A stretch of DNA of 6,877 nt, from NCBI GenBank assembly GCA_937900125.1, contig CALCEK010000133.1, positions 1 through 6,877 on the forward strand. Reading direction: 5' to 3'. This document shows positions 5,437 to 6,877 of the stretch, piece after piece. The position numbers were made by a program, and so were the translations under genes. The DNA is from an uncultured Treponema sp. (GTDB lineage: Bacteria; Spirochaetota; Spirochaetia; Treponematales; Treponemataceae). The notes under the pieces are model-generated. The model ran no database searches and was not told where the DNA came from. It saw only the letters and a list, made by a program, of their open reading frames with translations. Position 1 is the first letter of the stretch. Each line of letters starts with the position of its first letter.

Positions 5437-6055
5437 ATGAAATCGATTACATCTTTTTTTTGTTCAAACAAAAAATTAAGCCGTGACAGTATCGTAGCAA
5501 CTGGAACGGCTTTAATTTTGAGTTTGGCAGTTGGTTGCGCAAGCTCTAATTCAAATGCAAAAAATTCAGCAAAAAATGCGCAAACAAATCTTCCCAAAGT
5601 TGACATGACGCGCTGGCAATACAACGAACAAGACGATGTGTACTACCAAATCGGCATTTCTTATGTAGAAAATCCTGTTGACCAAGTTGCCGCTTCTTAT
5701 GAAACCTTGGGCATTTTTGTTCCAGGTGCGTATTTTTCTTCAACGCAAAACGAGGACGGAACTTTTAGCGTAACAATCGCCAAAAACGCAAAAGTAAACG
5801 GCTACACGGCAAACACCGCGCCCGTCGTTATTCCCGTAGAAACGCCAGGCTATTCCGCAATGGCAGCTCCAAGCGAATACAGTTCAGAAGTTGCCCCTTA
5901 TACAAAAGCGGGATTTGTTTATCTTTTTGCGGGCTGCCGTGGACGCGACCAAGGGGCTCCTTCTGCAATCGTTGACCTAAAAGCCGCAATTCGATATTTT
6001 CGATTTAACAGCGACGTTTTGCCAGGAAACGCCGAAGCAATTTTTTCTTTTGGAA
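5437..6055 (+). CDS. Tannase/feruloyl-esterase-type alpha/beta-hydrolase lipoprotein, broken at the nucleophile elbow
   Basis: About 206 native residues are present. An N-terminal basic stretch and hydrophobic segment end in LAVGC with the lipidated Cys at 34, so the protein is a membrane-anchored, exported lipoprotein. After an Asn/Ser/Ala-rich linker, the sequence looks like the N-terminal half of a tannase-like alpha/beta-hydrolase: AGCRGRDQGAP (165-175, oxyanion-side region), VDLKAAIRYFRFN (179-191) and IFSFG (202-206). The family continues with the nucleophile elbow G-x-S-x-G-G, but here residue 207 onward reads IFSASVGVKG, which does not fit. The frame stays open to 6270 only by running antisense through a different gene. 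I therefore end the native gene near 6055, at a probable chimeric join. Such enzymes cleave ester bonds of plant phenolics such as gallate or ferulate; the substrate is not determinable here. GGAGG six bases before the ATG fixes the start. Confidence 0.75.
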
Positions 6056-6062
6056 TTTTTTC
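6039..6062. other. Probable chimeric junction with a 9-bp direct repeat
   Basis: The hydrolase homology ends at 6054-6055. Sequence to the right fits a minus-strand gene with different neighbours and different codon texture. At the join, AATTTTTTC occurs twice (6039-6047 and 6054-6062), separated by six bases. Short repeats of this kind are common at template-switch joins made during amplification, and also at real rearrangements. The adapters at both contig ends make an artefact the simpler reading. Confidence 0.6.
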
Positions 6063-6773
6063 CGCTTCTGTTGGCGTCAAGGGACTCCCAGGGGTGACGC
6101 TTATAGTATCAAACCAATTAAACTGTATATTATCTATATTACCACTTAATTGTTCGTTAATTTCAAGTTTTGAGTATAAATCTTTTTCGCTATATCCACT
6201 TTCTAGGCCTATCCGTTTTGCAATAATGCTTTTCCAGGCTTTTTGTTGCTCTTTTGTAAGACCGGCATAAAAGATTCCATCCATAGTTATGCCCTTTTTA
6301 GAACTAAATCTATTCTGACCAAACAGGTCATTTAATTCTTGAATATATCTTTCTTTAAATTTTTCCAAATTTTTTGATCCATCTGCAAATAAATATTCTT
6401 CTGGCTTAATTCTTTCACCAATAATTTCATTTATGGCGCGCTCCATAAGTTGATTTATTTTTTCATTTTCGTCTTTTAAAACAGAAATAATTGATTGATC
6501 CAAACTTTGTCCAGTTAATCTAAAGACAGCATTTTTATAACTAACAATTCTTTCATTGAGTTCTTCAATATCGTTATCGTCTACATGTAAAGTTTTAAAA
6601 ATTCTTCGTTCTTTGGTTTTTAATCTATCTATTTGATCTTTAACTTCTAGTTTTAATGAATCAAAATAGGATGCTCCTGCACTATTGAGAGTGGTGGCGC
6701 TACTAACGATCTCATCAACACGACTACTTAATGCACTAGCAGTGTACACATCTTTATAGTTTCCAAGTCCCAT
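6056..6773 (-). CDS. Unknown protein, C-terminally truncated, possibly phage structural
   Basis: About 239 residues are readable from the ATG at 6773, which has GGAGG five bases upstream. An earlier in-frame ATG at 6785 overlaps the terminator/RBS region and is less likely. I do not recognise the family. The N-terminus (MGLGNYKDVYTASALSSRVD) has no signal peptide. Residues 36-80 and 93-120 are highly charged and helical, possibly coiled coil. Residues 160-210 contain LTKEQQKAWKSIIAKRIGLE, and the visible end is a Pro/Thr-rich stretch (TPGSPLTPTEAEK, 227-239). The frame continues to 5919, but that part is antisense to the hydrolase and is not believed. No membrane segment is seen. An intrinsic terminator directly upstream, followed at once by a strong ribosome-binding site, resembles phage late-gene layouts, but that origin is only an inference. 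Confidence 0.55.
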
Positions 6774-6788
6774 TAATTCCTCCAACTC

Positions 6789-6814
6789 AAAAACCGGCGC
6801 ACTCGGCGCCGGCT
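6789..6814 (-). terminator. Intrinsic terminator directly upstream of the unknown gene
   Basis: On the minus strand, CCGGCGC and GCGCCGG form a perfect 7-bp GC stem around the 5-nt loop CGAGT. A G-U and an A-U pair extend it, and TTTTT (6789-6793) follows at once. It would end transcription of a gene entering from the right; a short in-frame tail reading VKKS followed by TGA ends directly before the stem. Six bases after the T-run comes the GGAGG of the next gene. Confidence 0.85.
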
Positions 6815-6830
6815 CAACTTTTCTTCACAT

Positions 6831-6877
6831 AGATCGGAAGAGCGTCGTGTAGGGAAAGAGTGTAGATCTCGGTGGTC
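6831..6877 (+). other. Illumina sequencing adapter, reverse complement (artefact)
   Basis: From AGATCGGAAGAGCGTCGTGT onward this is the reverse complement of the universal adapter, running through GTGTAGATCTCGGTGGTC toward the flow-cell end. It is the same adapter as at the left end, not the indexed P7 partner. This is what untrimmed read-2 read-through at both contig ends would give. Biological sequence stops at 6830. Confidence 0.98.

Noticed and set aside
6056..6270. C-terminal extension of the lipoprotein to the stop at 6270
   Set aside because: It reads antisense through the unknown minus-strand gene, carries no hydrolase homology and replaces the conserved nucleophile elbow.
5919..6785. 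A single 288-residue minus-strand protein spanning the whole right end
   Set aside because: Its last 45 or so residues are the antisense of the hydrolase lipoprotein, and its first four precede a better start with a clear GGAGG. The real gene is taken as 6773 down to about 6056.
1..6861. 31-bp terminal inverted repeats suggesting a transposon or linear phage end
   Set aside because: Both copies are Illumina universal adapter sequence and no transposase or integrase is present.

Overview
The window looks like an assembled Illumina contig from a host-associated Treponema-type spirochaete. The DNA is AT-rich. The 408-residue trans-2-enoyl-CoA reductase closely resembles the Treponema denticola enzyme, and there is a spirochaete-style lipoprotein and a Sec-exported DUF2147 protein. 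The genus call rests on remembered sequences, not on a search. Both ends are artificial: bases 1-31 and 6831-6877 are untrimmed Illumina adapter. The last stretch of biological sequence (about 6056-6830) appears to come from a different genome and to be joined to the Treponema-like part by a chimeric junction near 6055.

Layout. On the minus strand, 32-2295 holds a PARG-type ADP-ribose glycohydrolase followed by an acylphosphatase, which form a two-gene operon. Next is a leader of about 100 nt with its own promoter, a VUT/YhhQ-family transporter (probable queuosine-precursor uptake), and the N-terminal part of a short-chain dehydrogenase cut off by the contig end. The PARG gene is divergent from gluQ (glutamyl-Q tRNA(Asp) synthetase, plus strand, 2366-3283), and the two promoters overlap and interleave in 70 bp. 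gluQ converges on fabV/ter (minus strand, 3327-4553), with a stem-loop between them. A 249-bp divergent region then drives fabV leftwards, from a promoter carrying a perfect 15-bp palindrome, and a DUF2147 gene rightwards, from a near-consensus promoter followed by two tandem operator-like dyads. A lipoprotein of the tannase/feruloyl-esterase type begins at 5437 and breaks off just before its catalytic serine, at the junction. The foreign tail holds a minus-strand unknown gene behind a textbook intrinsic terminator, a phage-like arrangement.

How the genes fit together. The transporter and GluQRS both belong to queuosine biology: one imports the precursor and the other glutamylates the finished base in tRNA(Asp). 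The rest are housekeeping or accessory functions: NADH-dependent enoyl reduction, ADP-ribose removal, acyl-phosphate hydrolysis and two exported proteins. No CRISPR array, tRNA, rRNA or insertion sequence was seen. I found no convincing new multi-gene system. The points most worth a second look are the regulatory sites (4723-4790, 2320-2359, 980-1087), the unknown gene in the foreign tail, and the chimeric junction.
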